A DNA stretch of 64,000 nt from Roseiflexus sp. RS-1 (GCF_000016665.1 NC_009523.1:2666001-2730000); one strand, 5' to 3'. Shown: positions 53,775 through 63,213, counted from the first letter of the stretch. Notes: generated from the sequence alone by a model not told the origin. Program-made: numbers and translations.

Positions 53775-56587
53775 ATGACGATGCAGACAATCGCCGGTCG
53801 CCATCACCGGTGCGTGATGCAGCAATCAGCGCGAGTCGCGTTGCCGGGCAACGTGCGCTGCGGGCAGTCGGGTCGGCGCTGATGAAAACCGGCGCAGCCG
53901 CCGGTGGAAAGGTCATTGTCGTTGCGGCGCTGGTTGTGCTGACGATCATCCTGATCGGCGGACTGATCCTGATCATTGTGGGCGCGCTCGGCGCCGTCTT
54001 TCAGCACACTGCGCTGCCCTGGCCCGTGCCGCCGGACGTGCTGCCCGACGGAACCTATCGCGCAGGCGGTTGGGCCATCTCCAGTCGCTTCGGCTGGCGT
54101 CGTCATCCGATCACTGGTCAACCGGAGTTCCACGATGGCATTGACATCATCAACCCGACCGGCGCATGCCCGTTCGGATACCGCTGCCTCCTACCGGCAA
54201 TGTTCGACGGGATGGTCACCCACGTTGGGTGGGACCTGAACGCACCGCGTCGTCCGGCGCAGGAAGGCGGCGGTCAGACTGTCATTGTCGAAAGCAGTCG
54301 CGGCGCATATCAGACGATCTACGCCCATCTGGAACCATACCGCTTGTATGTGCAACTCCAGGGGCGGATCGTCGATGAGTATGGGCGCTACGACGAGTAT
54401 GCCGACTACCAGCCGATCGGCAGCGGCGAACTGGTTCCTGATGTGGACGAAGGATCGATTGCGATCTGGTGTCAGGGAGATATGCCGGTCTTTGTGCCGA
54501 CACGCGACGGCGGGACGATCACCTTTCTCTATGACCGCCCGGCATCCTGCCAGACAGGTGTGATCTGGGGGGAACGCGGCAATGGCTGGCGCGGCTGGAT
54601 TGCCGACGATCCCCCAGCGGATGCGCAGGGACGGGCCACGTTGCGCTGGCAAACGCCGCTGAGCGGTGTGCGTGGTCAACGCCGCGCCGGGGATGTCGCG
54701 CTCCGTTTCCGCGCGCATCTCGTGCCGCCGCCGCCCCCGCCGACCGCAACCCCGACGCCGGGAGCGCAAACCCCAATCGCAGGCGGACACGCGCCGGACA
54801 GGATCGATCTCGCAGCGCACCAGGGCAGCCAGCGAACCGGTGAACCCTGTCAGCCATACGGCACTGGCGTGTACTGCGTGTGGCGACTGGCGGACATTCC
54901 GGTTGCGCCGCGTCAGGATGCCCGTCGGCGAGTTATGTCCGGCGTGGGAAGCCTGGAACGTGAAGCGCAGACCGGTCTGTTCTCTCGCCCGCCTGACGCA
55001 CCATCATCTGCCGCGACACCAACCCGACAAATCTCTTCCTTTCTCACACTCAGCATGAGCACAGTCGGCGCCCCTCATCTGCCGGTGGGTGGACGTCGCC
55101 GGGTCGCCCTGTCTGCCACCAGTAGCGACTGGCCCCTGACGGTTGATGTCGATGTTGGCGCGAACCTGATGGTGTTGGACATCACCGATGTCTCCGGCGA
55201 CGTGCGATGTACCTCTACAGCGCACACCGTCCGATGCGAAGGGGGTGGTCCGTATGTTCTCTTTGCCGGGTTCGTGGTGGAAGTGTTGCCAGGTGCAGCA
55301 ATGGATAGTATTCAGACCCTTCGCAGCGTGGCTGCATCACCGGTGCAACAGCAGACAACGATGATACATCTGCTCATCGAGCCATACGCGGTCACACCTG
55401 GACCCTGGCCCCCGCCAACTCCGCTGCCGACCACCACACCGGCGCCTTACCCTGCGCCGGTGACGCCAGCAGTTCCCCCCGCGCCACCCCTGCCGGGAGT
55501 GACACCCATCGCAGGACCTTCCCCAGGACCCGGACGGGGACCGGGAGACTCGCCGCTGGTGTGTCGGGTGCAGGCGCTCGTTCCCCTGCCCGGCGTTGTG
55601 AACGCCGCTGGTACGACGACAAACATGCTGCTCGCCGAAGATGCAGCGCGCAGTTTTGCCGCAGTGCGCGCCGAGATCATCGCTGCAACCGGGCACGATC
55701 CGCTTGCACGGCTTGCCGATGCGCTGCGCCAGCCGGAGTTCCGCTCAAACAAGCCGGGGGTTGCCCTGATGTCGTGGCATATGACCGGTCGAGCCATCGA
55801 TGTGGACACCGGCTATTCCTGGCGGCGGGTGCGTGAAGGGCGTATGTGGCGGTTGTATCTCAACCTGACCGATGTGACTGCGATCTTCGAGCGCCACGGC
55901 TGGAACCGCATCCCGGATCGCGCCGATTCTCAGGAGTGGTGGCATTACGAATACCACCCGAATGGCATCAGTTGGGCAAGCGCCATGCTGGAGGTCTGGA
56001 GTATGCAGCGTCTGCAAGCCGCATTTCCGCAGATCAACTGGAGCAGTATCGGTTGCCAGGCGCCGCCGCCGGGTAGCGATACCTTCCCCGAAGGCGATAT
56101 GCACGAACGTTGCGTGGCAGGTATTCCCTCGTTTGCGCATCCCGTCGAAACACTACCGGGATGCGGACCACCAGTGCGTCCTGGCGATCGGGTGTATCAA
56201 CTGGAGTCGCCGGTGGGATTCGTCGGGCTGACGGGGCTTACCACCGGACCGCACCTGCACCTGGGGATGCGGCAGCGCGATTACACCGGCAGTTTCCCGA
56301 TGATCAACATCTGTACACCCGAATGGTTGCAGGGTCTCCAGCCGCCGCCGGAAACAAACTGCTGGACCGATATGGTCGATCCGCTGGCATTTCTGCCGCT
56401 GGCGCCACCGGACAACCCGGCAGGCTTACCCGAAGGAGCGCCCTATCAACTACCACCGCCGAACTACCCCGGTTCGCTCTATCGTGAGCCGCGTCCCGGC
56501 GAACCACCGGTCGGGCAGTACTGGTCGCCCGACGCTGACGGTGGACAGTACGGCGGCGGCAAAGCAGGCAGATCGACATCGAGGTGA
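53771..56587 (+). CDS. Membrane-anchored peptidoglycan hydrolase: M23 domain split by an M15 (VanY-like) insert
   Basis: 938 residues. Transmembrane segment at about 52-77. The M23 (LytM) zinc and catalytic residues are separated: HDGID (H121, D125) and YAHL (H186) near the N-terminus, but the HxH motif, GPHLHLG (H828, H830), only after ~640 more residues; normally they are about 30-40 apart. The insert carries Pro-rich linkers, a beta domain, and an M15 domain with SWHMTGRAIDVD (H670, D677) and EWWHYEY (H725). Both active sites look intact. Such hydrolases open the wall for T4SS (VirB1-like role). Its start overlaps the VirB6-like gene. Confidence 0.8.
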   Translation: MNDDADNRRSPSPVRDAAISASRVAGQRALRAVGSALMKTGAAAGGKVIVVAALVVLTIILIGGLILIIVGALGAVFQHTALPWPVPPDVLPDGTYRAGGWAISSRFGWRRHPITGQPEFHDGIDIINPTGACPFGYRCLLPAMFDGMVTHVGWDLNAPRRPAQEGGGQTVIVESSRGAYQTIYAHLEPYRLYVQLQGRIVDEYGRYDEYADYQPIGSGELVPDVDEGSIAIWCQGDMPVFVPTRDGGTITFLYDRPASCQTGVIWGERGNGWRGWIADDPPADAQGRATLRWQTPLSGVRGQRRAGDVALRFRAHLVPPPPPPTATPTPGAQTPIAGGHAPDRIDLAAHQGSQRTGEPCQPYGTGVYCVWRLADIPVAPRQDARRRVMSGVGSLEREAQTGLFSRPPDAPSSAATPTRQISSFLTLSMSTVGAPHLPVGGRRRVALSATSSDWPLTVDVDVGANLMVLDITDVSGDVRCTSTAHTVRCEGGGPYVLFAGFVVEVLPGAAMDSIQTLRSVAASPVQQQTTMIHLLIEPYAVTPGPWPPPTPLPTTTPAPYPAPVTPAVPPAPPLPGVTPIAGPSPGPGRGPGDSPLVCRVQALVPLPGVVNAAGTTTNMLLAEDAARSFAAVRAEIIAATGHDPLARLADALRQPEFRSNKPGVALMSWHMTGRAIDVDTGYSWRRVREGRMWRLYLNLTDVTAIFERHGWNRIPDRADSQEWWHYEYHPNGISWASAMLEVWSMQRLQAAFPQINWSSIGCQAPPPGSDTFPEGDMHERCVAGIPSFAHPVETLPGCGPPVRPGDRVYQLESPVGFVGLTGLTTGPHLHLGMRQRDYTGSFPMINICTPEWLQGLQPPPETNCWTDMVDPLAFLPLAPPDNPAGLPEGAPYQLPPPNYPGSLYREPRPGEPPVGQYWSPDADGGQYGGGKAGRSTSR

Positions 56588-56650
56588 CGTTCCACCCGGC
56601 ATCCCGTGCCGTCGTGCATGTTTTCTCATCAACTGAAAGGAGTTGGCACA

Positions 56651-56950
56651 ATGGAACCTATCATCACCGCAATCGGCGCACTCGGAACCCATCTCCCGGC
56701 AGATCTCTGGCAGATCGTCGCCGATCCGCCAAAATTCGACGGACTGTTCAAGGCGCTCTTCGACTGGCTGAAGAACATCATTACCGTTGCCGGCGGTTTC
56801 TTCCTGCTGATCGATATGGCAAAGCATATCTTCTCATCCCCGCGCGACCTGCGCAGCGCCGGAATCGATCTGGCAGTCTTCGTCATCCTGCTGGTGGTTG
56901 CCAACCAGTCGTCGAGCATTGTGGCGTGGGCAATGGGATTGACCGGATAG
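56651..56950 (+). CDS. Small two-TM protein, VirB2/TrbC-like
   Basis: 99 residues, AAAGGAG upstream of ATG 56651. Two hydrophobic segments (about 38-58 and 76-95; IITVAGGFFLLIDMAK and GIDLAVFVILLVVANQ) separated by a short polar loop, the plan of VirB2-like pilins or their monoderm equivalents. No clear signal peptide. Position before the PrgI-like gene fits. Confidence 0.55.
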   Translation: MEPIITAIGALGTHLPADLWQIVADPPKFDGLFKALFDWLKNIITVAGGFFLLIDMAKHIFSSPRDLRSAGIDLAVFVILLVVANQSSSIVAWAMGLTG

Positions 56951-56969
56951 ACCGGAAAGGAGCATGTGC

Positions 56970-57365
56970 ATGAGCGATTACCTGACTGTGGCGCCGCCAC
57001 GACGTTTGCGGCTGCATGCGTCGGTGCAGATTGCCGGCATGCGCCTGCCTGCCCGCGCATTTCTGATGAGCGTCGGCATACTGACGGCTGGAGGGATCGC
57101 CATAACGCTCGGCGCCGACATCGAGCGCACGATCTGGGCGAGCGGTTGCCTGATCTTCCTGGGGTTGGCGCTGCTGGAAGGGCGTGTTTGGGGACGTTCA
57201 TCGCGAGAGGCGGCTGGCATCGTGTGGCGACATCTCAAACGTCCGAAACGTCTCCGCCTGATCCAGCCGCACATGGCGCTACCGCCTGAAGAAGCATTAT
57301 CACCCGTGTTGAAGCCGCGTCGTCCGCACTGGCACTATCAGGAGACTGCTGATGAGCATGACTGA
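56970..57365 (+). CDS. PrgI/VirB3-like membrane protein
   Basis: 131 residues from ATG 56970 (AAGGAG at 7 nt; the ATG at 56964 is too close). Two transmembrane segments near 27-46 and 52-68 follow a short N-terminus, and a basic C-terminal tail contains WRHLKRPKRLRL. PrgI proteins, the monoderm counterpart of VirB3, have this plan and lie just upstream of VirB4 genes, as here. It overlaps the next gene by 14 bp. Confidence 0.65.
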   Translation: MSDYLTVAPPRRLRLHASVQIAGMRLPARAFLMSVGILTAGGIAITLGADIERTIWASGCLIFLGLALLEGRVWGRSSREAAGIVWRHLKRPKRLRLIQPHMALPPEEALSPVLKPRRPHWHYQETADEHD

Positions 57366-58014
57366 ACTGCACCGTGCGATTCCGCAGCGTATCGTGCGCG
57401 GCGCGATCCTGCGTTCCGACGGATGCGCTGTCGGACTCGTTACCGGCGGCGCACCCGCCTGGGATTTACGGTCGCGTGAGAGCAAAGCGCGCCTGGCGGA
57501 AGCGTACCACCGCACCCTGCTCGCGCAGGATGCGCCTGTCGATATCTACATCATCGACGGACCTCCTGATCTGGAGCGGGAGATGACCGAACTCTACCGC
57601 CGCAGCAATCAGGCAGGGCATCCAACGCTGACCGCCGTCCTGGACGATATGGCGGCATACCTGGAAGAATGCGCTGGTGCAACCGCCAGTCGTCATCGAC
57701 AAACAATTTGGGCTATCGCCTGTAGCGACGGACCGGCAGGCGCCAGACCGCGGACGATTGGAGCGCTCTGGAGCGCAAACAATGTCGCCGGATCAACGCC
57801 GCGCGCTTCTGCATTGCTCACAGAGGCGGTCGAACGGGCGCGGCGACTGGCGGATGCGCTGATGGCGCTGGGCGGTTCACCCCAACCCCGCCTGCTCGAA
57901 GCTGAAGAGATCGCGCGACTCTGGTTTCGTCTGGTCGATCCGGTGCGAGCGGCGCGCTACCCGTTGCAGGGCGTATTGCTCGAACGAATCCGCTCCGTGG
58001 TGCGAGACCGTTGA
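57352..58014 (+). CDS. Protein between PrgI-like and VirB4, TraC/VirB4 N-domain-like
   Basis: 220 residues, no transmembrane segment. The pattern VRGAILRSDGCAVGLV, a segment with LAEAYHRTLLAQDAPVDIYII, and the later YLEECAGATASRHRQTIWAIA recalls N-terminal domains of VirB4/TraC ATPases. In minimal T4SS such a domain may be encoded as a separate protein next to VirB4. It overlaps the PrgI-like gene and lies 19 bp before virB4. The relation is weak. Confidence 0.5.
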   Translation: MSMTELHRAIPQRIVRGAILRSDGCAVGLVTGGAPAWDLRSRESKARLAEAYHRTLLAQDAPVDIYIIDGPPDLEREMTELYRRSNQAGHPTLTAVLDDMAAYLEECAGATASRHRQTIWAIACSDGPAGARPRTIGALWSANNVAGSTPRASALLTEAVERARRLADALMALGGSPQPRLLEAEEIARLWFRLVDPVRAARYPLQGVLLERIRSVVRDR

Positions 58015-58033
58015 GTGCTGAAAGTGAGGTTGT

Positions 58034-59890
58034 ATGTCTCTCCGCGAAGCGCTATCCAAACCGATCATCGAGCCGGCGCGTCATCGTCGCAGTCCACATG
58101 CGGCGCTGATCTCCGGCGCGACCACGCTCACCACGTTGCTGGCGCCAGACGGCATCGACCGGCGCTGGAGCCATATGGTGCAGATTGGCGATTCGTTTAT
58201 GACCACCCTGGAAGTGCGCGCATTCCCGCCGACACTCTCGCTGGCGTGGCTCGATGATCCGGAGTTGGGTCTCGACACCCCTGGCACGACCGTCCACCAA
58301 CGCCTGGTTCCCATTCCCGACGCACTGGCGCGTCGGGTGCTGGCGCGCAGTGAAGACGCGGCGCTGGGCACGCTGGCAGGTGATGCGCAGGCGGGTACGC
58401 ACTTCGACATGGAAGCGCAACAGGGGGTCGAAGCGACGGCGGCGCTGCGCCACGATCTGACCGCAGGAACGGATCGCCTGTTCCAGGTAGCGGTGACGAT
58501 TACACTTGCTGCCGCGACACCCGAAGAACTGGCGGCGCGCGTGGATCGCGTGCGTCTGGCTGCGGCTCAGCAGGGCATCCTGCTGGGTGTTGTGCAATTT
58601 CAACAATGGGAAGGGTATCTGGGCGCTTTGCCGCTCGGATATGATCAACCGGGACTGCTGCACGACACCAGCGGGCGCGCCGCTGCGATGGGGTTGCCAA
58701 CCGCTGCGCCAGGGTTGACACGTCGCGGCGGGCTGCCCATCGTGTGGGGAGAACATCCCCGCAGCGGCGCGCCGATCGTGTATGACCGCTGGCAGGCGAC
58801 CAATCCGCATATGCTGATAGTCGCCGAGTCGGGCAGCGGCAAAACCTACACCATGGGCGGATTGCTGGCACAGGAACTGGCGCTTGGCGAAGACGCCCTG
58901 CTCATTCTCGACCCGAAACGACAGGAATACCGCTCGCTGACGACGGCGCTCGGCGGGGCGTACATTTCGCTCTCCGGTCGCGCCGGGTACCATATCAACC
59001 CCCTGGAACTGCCGCCGCTCGCGCCGGAGCGCGCCCGCGCCGTCGCTGCGCTGGAGGAGGACCTGCTTGGACAGCGGATCAGCGTTGTCAAAGCGCTGAT
59101 AACGCGCGAACTGAAAGCGCAGGGCGCGGCGATCGACGCAGTCGGCGCAGCGGCGATCCAGGATGCCATTGCTGCCGCCTATGCAGCACGCGGGATCAGC
59201 AGCGATCCACGCACCTTTACCCAACCGATGCCCACCTTCAGCGATGTGCAGCAGTACCTGGCGGAAATTGCTCCTGAACTGGCGCGCGCATTGACGCTTT
59301 TCACGCGCGGCACGATTGGCGACCTGTTCAACCATCCGTCGAACGTGCCGACCGACAACCCGCTGCTGGCGCTCGATCTCTGGTCGTTGCTCCAGAGCAA
59401 CGACGAAACGCTTGCGCGCCTGTTGCCGGTGATTGTCATGGATTTTTTTGTAACCACCGCGATCAACCGTCCCACCGGTCGCCGCAGCCATCTGGTGCTC
59501 GACGAAGCGCACGCCCTGCTCCACTCGGAAGTCGGGGCGCGCACCCTGCAAATGATCTTTCGCATTGGGCGGAGTTTGCAGTTCAAAGCGACTGTTATCA
59601 CCCAGAGCCTCGACGATCTGGACGAAAGCGATCAAACGCGCGTGTTGCTGGAGAATGCGCGCACCAAACTCATCCTCGGATTGAACCGCGACTCGGACGC
59701 CGTCAACCGGGCAACCGCCATTCTGCGCCTGAATGAAGAGGAAGCGGCGTATCTGGCGACCTGTCGGATCGAGCGGGGAATTGGCGCAACGGCGTTGCTT
59801 CTGGCGGACGGTGAACGCACGCCGCTCTTCATTCCAAAGTGGCCCGAAACGATCCATCGCATCGTTACGGGCACAGGGGGCGACCGATGA
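58034..59890 (+). CDS. VirB4-family T4SS ATPase
   Basis: 618 residues. The N-domain carries LEVRAFPPTLSLAWL and QWEGYLGALPLGYD, typical of VirB4 in PrgI-type systems. Walker A AESGSGKTYT (K270) is followed by ALLILDPKRQEYRSL, Walker B HLVLDEAHAL (D490) and the TQSLDDLDES motif. All are intact. VirB4 powers T4SS assembly and substrate transfer at the inner membrane. Stop and next start overlap (ATGA). Confidence 0.93.
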   Translation: MSLREALSKPIIEPARHRRSPHAALISGATTLTTLLAPDGIDRRWSHMVQIGDSFMTTLEVRAFPPTLSLAWLDDPELGLDTPGTTVHQRLVPIPDALARRVLARSEDAALGTLAGDAQAGTHFDMEAQQGVEATAALRHDLTAGTDRLFQVAVTITLAAATPEELAARVDRVRLAAAQQGILLGVVQFQQWEGYLGALPLGYDQPGLLHDTSGRAAAMGLPTAAPGLTRRGGLPIVWGEHPRSGAPIVYDRWQATNPHMLIVAESGSGKTYTMGGLLAQELALGEDALLILDPKRQEYRSLTTALGGAYISLSGRAGYHINPLELPPLAPERARAVAALEEDLLGQRISVVKALITRELKAQGAAIDAVGAAAIQDAIAAAYAARGISSDPRTFTQPMPTFSDVQQYLAEIAPELARALTLFTRGTIGDLFNHPSNVPTDNPLLALDLWSLLQSNDETLARLLPVIVMDFFVTTAINRPTGRRSHLVLDEAHALLHSEVGARTLQMIFRIGRSLQFKATVITQSLDDLDESDQTRVLLENARTKLILGLNRDSDAVNRATAILRLNEEEAAYLATCRIERGIGATALLLADGERTPLFIPKWPETIHRIVTGTGGDR

Positions 59891-61200
59891 TTATCGCAGG
59901 GTATCGCATCAATCTCGACGCGCTTCTGGCGCGGATCGTCTATCGCTGGCACTGGAACATAGCCGTCGTCGCGCTGGTTGCTGGCGCACTGATCGGCGTC
60001 ACAGGCGGATTCATTCCACCTATCTGGCGTGGACGCGCCGGACTCATCATTCAGACCGTCCCAGGCGCATCCATCGATGTCGATGGGCGACCCTGGACTG
60101 GCGAGATGTACGCAGGCGCGCACACTGTTGCGGCGACCCTGCCGGATGGGCGTCGATCCTGGGCGCATCTCACGCTTCGGTCGGGAGAAACCGCAACTCT
60201 CTCTCTTCCCCCTGGACTTCCGGCGCCGCGTGTGCGTCGGATGCCCTCCGCCGCGCCCGGTATGCCTGTCGCCGCGATCTGGCGTGCTGGCGATTCGTGG
60301 CGGGTACAGAGCGTGGAAGCGCCCCCCACCGAAACCAGGGAGAATGACGCCGACCGTCGCGATCTGGCGACGCAGACGATCGCTATCGGTTCACGCGGGG
60401 TTGAACGATTGATGACCATTGATGCCTACCGTGGGCGCGCCGACGTGTTAACTGTCGGCAGCGTTCGCTACGAGGCAGTGTACGAACCCGCCCGACCCGG
60501 CAGCCAGCAGGAGAATCAGGTCGTGGTGCGCGGCTGGGATCGCGTGATTGCCACAAGCGTCGGCAACGTATCGCTGCTGCGATTTGCGCCGGATGGTCAG
60601 GCGCTGCTGCTGGCGGAACGCACTGTGGCAGGCGAACAGATCCGGTACATGACCCCCGAATCACCACCGACTCCAGTAGTTGCCATTCCCGGCAGGATCA
60701 CCGGGCTTGCCTGGCATCCAGCAGGAAGCGCCGTGCTGATCGCCAGCAGCGAAGACAAACGACGGGCGCTGACTCTGGCGCGCCTGCGTCCAACACCGGT
60801 TGCGACTGTCATTGCCGAGCCTGCCGCAGATGGGTTGCCGCCCTATGCCTGGGGTGGCGACAGCATTATCTGGATCGCACCCGACGCAGAAGGAAAATTG
60901 CATATGTGGAGTGCAAGCCTGGACGCCCTGCTGCCGGAGCGTCACGTTGCTCTCGATGCGCGGGCAATCACGCAATGTGCGAATGGGATGCTACGCCTGG
61001 TTACGGTTCAGGAAAGGCAGGTCATCATCGGGCGGCTGGAAGGCGACCTGATCATCGGTGAAGCGGTCCTTGCAGAGATACCGGCGCACCCCGATCTGAC
61101 CGGTGAGTGGTACGGTGATGAACTGCTGCTGCGGAGCGGCGATAGCGCCTGGTTGATAACGATCGTGGAAGGAGAGCAGGATGCGTGCACCACGGATTGA
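59887..61200 (+). CDS. Membrane-anchored PEGA and beta-propeller-like protein
   Basis: 437 residues. Transmembrane segment at about 23-45, then a PEGA-like domain (about 52-105: LIIQTVPGASIDVDGRPW). The rest is beta-rich with repeated strands such as LLRFAPDGQALLLAE and ITGLAWHPAGSAVLIAS that look like WD/TolB-type propeller blades. It probably sits outside the membrane with the secretion machine. Translationally coupled to virB4 by a 4-bp overlap and overlapping the next gene by 20 bp. Confidence 0.7.
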   Translation: MIIAGYRINLDALLARIVYRWHWNIAVVALVAGALIGVTGGFIPPIWRGRAGLIIQTVPGASIDVDGRPWTGEMYAGAHTVAATLPDGRRSWAHLTLRSGETATLSLPPGLPAPRVRRMPSAAPGMPVAAIWRAGDSWRVQSVEAPPTETRENDADRRDLATQTIAIGSRGVERLMTIDAYRGRADVLTVGSVRYEAVYEPARPGSQQENQVVVRGWDRVIATSVGNVSLLRFAPDGQALLLAERTVAGEQIRYMTPESPPTPVVAIPGRITGLAWHPAGSAVLIASSEDKRRALTLARLRPTPVATVIAEPAADGLPPYAWGGDSIIWIAPDAEGKLHMWSASLDALLPERHVALDARAITQCANGMLRLVTVQERQVIIGRLEGDLIIGEAVLAEIPAHPDLTGEWYGDELLLRSGDSAWLITIVEGEQDACTTD

Positions 61201-63067
61201 AACGCTGCTGATCAGCCTGGTGCTGCTGGTTGCCGCCGGGGTCGCGCTGGCGGCAGCCTATGCGCCTTCGATTGCTCCGCCGCAGCATGCTGACCCTGGG
61301 CTGGAACAGGCGCACAAAACGCCGCCCTCTCCAGGAACGAACACGCCGGAACGTCCCGGGAGCGCTCTTCAGGAAGCAACGCACGCCAGCAATGACGGTA
61401 TTCCACCACTACCGGACATCAGTATCGATGCGCAGCGCGCGACTGCCAGCGTGACCATCGCAGGCGGAATAGTGACGCTTGTTCTGGTCATCGCTATCAC
61501 AAGGCAGCGAATCGGCAAAGTGGCACTGCCACGCTGTCGCACAACCGGACCGGGCGTGCCTGCCGATCGATGGCATGCAGATATGCGCGTGTTTGGACGG
61601 AACGCACAGCAAGCGGTGTTATCCGTCGTCGTGCGTGGCGGCGCTGCGCTTCAGAGCGCCTGGATCGCAGCACAGCATGCAGCGTCTGCCGCCTTTGCGC
61701 GTGCGAGGCGCGTCCCCGATCAACTTGATATGCACGACGATCAGCATCCACTCGTGCCGTGCGAACAGTGGACGCCGCGTATCGAACACGAGTATCCCGA
61801 CGTACAAACATGCTCGTCGCCGACCGACGACTATGCTGTGAACCCGGTCGCCGATACCGCAGACGTGCCGGGCATAGCGGGAAGGATCGTCCCGGACATC
61901 GCCTCTGATGCTCAGGATCGGATTGCCACAACAACTCACGCGCCAGCGGATGATCCGGGCGACAGTCAACTGAAGGATGCCTGGCACGCGACCGACGTTC
62001 GGCAGAACCCGGCAGCGCCACTCCAGGGGGTTGAAGGCACAATTGACACCGGCGACTTAGACGCGCCGCTCTCGATTGATGTGATGACGGAGAGAGCGGC
62101 AATGGTTATTGCAACGATCCTCGACATCGGTGAGCGACAGGGAATGACCCGCAGCGTGGTCACATTCGGCGAAGCGTCCATCGATCACCGACGTGCACGG
62201 GTGCATCTGATGATCGACGCTCATCCTGGTGAAACCGAACTGCTTGCAGCGTTGCCCGAAAGGGTGAAGACCGCGTTGCCGGGAGCGCAGGCGCAGTGGC
62301 GGCAGACCTCCCATGCCCAGGCAGTGCTGACATGCGTGATCCCCGGCAACCTTCCAACGACGCAAAGCGGGCGACTTCTCCTGCCGGTTGGGCAGCACGA
62401 ACCCGTCTCGCGTCTCCCGACGATTCACCGCGGCGCGCCGGCAATCTCGTTCCTGCCATTGCGCACCTGGCGACACATCGGATTCTACGGCGGCAAAGCC
62501 ATCGATACCGCCAGTTCCGCGCTGGTGAACCTGTTATACGCCGAGGCGCCAGCGGCGCTGGCAGTGACGATTATCGACCAGGGGCAGATCAGCGCATATT
62601 ACAAAGGCGCGCCACACCTTGTTCCAATGCCCGGTTCTGCGACGGAGTCGCTGATCGCTCTTGGTCGTGCAATGCGGCATGTTGCTGAATCGGATGGCGC
62701 CATTCGACCATTGCTGATCGTGCTTGTCGAACCAGATGCACCAACGTTTGCGGCGTATGACGACCTTATCGCCCGCCTGGCGTGGTATCCTGCTGCGCCT
62801 GTCTACACGCTTCTGGTGCAGCGCCGTCTGCCGGAAACCAATCGATGGCGATCTGCGAGTGTCATTACGCACGATGGCGACCCGCAGCGCACGGCAGGCG
62901 GCAGAAGGTCATCATCAGAAATGCTGCGCATCGTTGCACCACACCTGCGCATCGAACGGCGAGCCTGCGCCTGTGATGCAACATTCCTGACAGTCATGAC
63001 AGCATCGTTGCGCGGCATCTCAGGTGCACAGGGGAAGCCTTCGGCATGGAACCTGGTCAGGGTGTGA
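61181..63067 (+). CDS. FtsK/coupling-protein-like membrane protein with degenerate NTPase
   Basis: 628 residues. Two N-terminal hydrophobic segments (about 8-28 and 90-107), a long low-complexity linker to about 280, then an FtsK-like region: a domain with VVTFGEASIDHRRARVHLM, and HIGFYGGKAIDTASSALVNLLY where the Walker A of FtsK would lie. It lacks GxxGxGK[ST]. The strand LAVTIIDQGQISAYYKGAPHLV matches the Walker B and the KGIPHL-type element. It could be a pseudo-ATPase remnant of a VirD4/FtsK coupling protein, used as a substrate receptor. Assigned by pattern. Confidence 0.6.
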   Translation: MRAPRIETLLISLVLLVAAGVALAAAYAPSIAPPQHADPGLEQAHKTPPSPGTNTPERPGSALQEATHASNDGIPPLPDISIDAQRATASVTIAGGIVTLVLVIAITRQRIGKVALPRCRTTGPGVPADRWHADMRVFGRNAQQAVLSVVVRGGAALQSAWIAAQHAASAAFARARRVPDQLDMHDDQHPLVPCEQWTPRIEHEYPDVQTCSSPTDDYAVNPVADTADVPGIAGRIVPDIASDAQDRIATTTHAPADDPGDSQLKDAWHATDVRQNPAAPLQGVEGTIDTGDLDAPLSIDVMTERAAMVIATILDIGERQGMTRSVVTFGEASIDHRRARVHLMIDAHPGETELLAALPERVKTALPGAQAQWRQTSHAQAVLTCVIPGNLPTTQSGRLLLPVGQHEPVSRLPTIHRGAPAISFLPLRTWRHIGFYGGKAIDTASSALVNLLYAEAPAALAVTIIDQGQISAYYKGAPHLVPMPGSATESLIALGRAMRHVAESDGAIRPLLIVLVEPDAPTFAAYDDLIARLAWYPAAPVYTLLVQRRLPETNRWRSASVITHDGDPQRTAGGRRSSSEMLRIVAPHLRIERRACACDATFLTVMTASLRGISGAQGKPSAWNLVRV

Positions 63068-63121
63068 CGTAAGACAGCCAGAAGTAGAACGGGGCGGCTT
63101 TCGCTGTTCCAGTGCAATCCA

Positions 63122-63150
63122 GAAGATGCAATCGCCCTGGTTGCATCTTC
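63122..63150. terminator. Stem-loop at the end of the rightward block
   Basis: Perfect 10-bp inverted repeat GAAGATGCAA/TTGCATCTTC with a 9-nt loop, 54 bp after the FtsK-like stop and 64 bp before serC. It has no T-tract, so its role as terminator is a guess. Confidence 0.4.
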
Positions 63151-63213
63151 GCGCACAAACGAAGCGACTGCTGTGCTACACTGTGATCTGTTCAGCAGAA
63201 GAGGAGGCGCTTT

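Noticed and set aside
58052-59857. 601-codon open frame on the minus strand
   Set aside because: Antisense to the VirB4 ATPase; no motifs and composition typical of a shadow frame.
41703-63067. Integrative conjugative element
   Set aside because: VirB-like genes suggest one, but no relaxase, integrase, attachment repeats or replication genes are visible, and the Tad part is not a feature of such elements.
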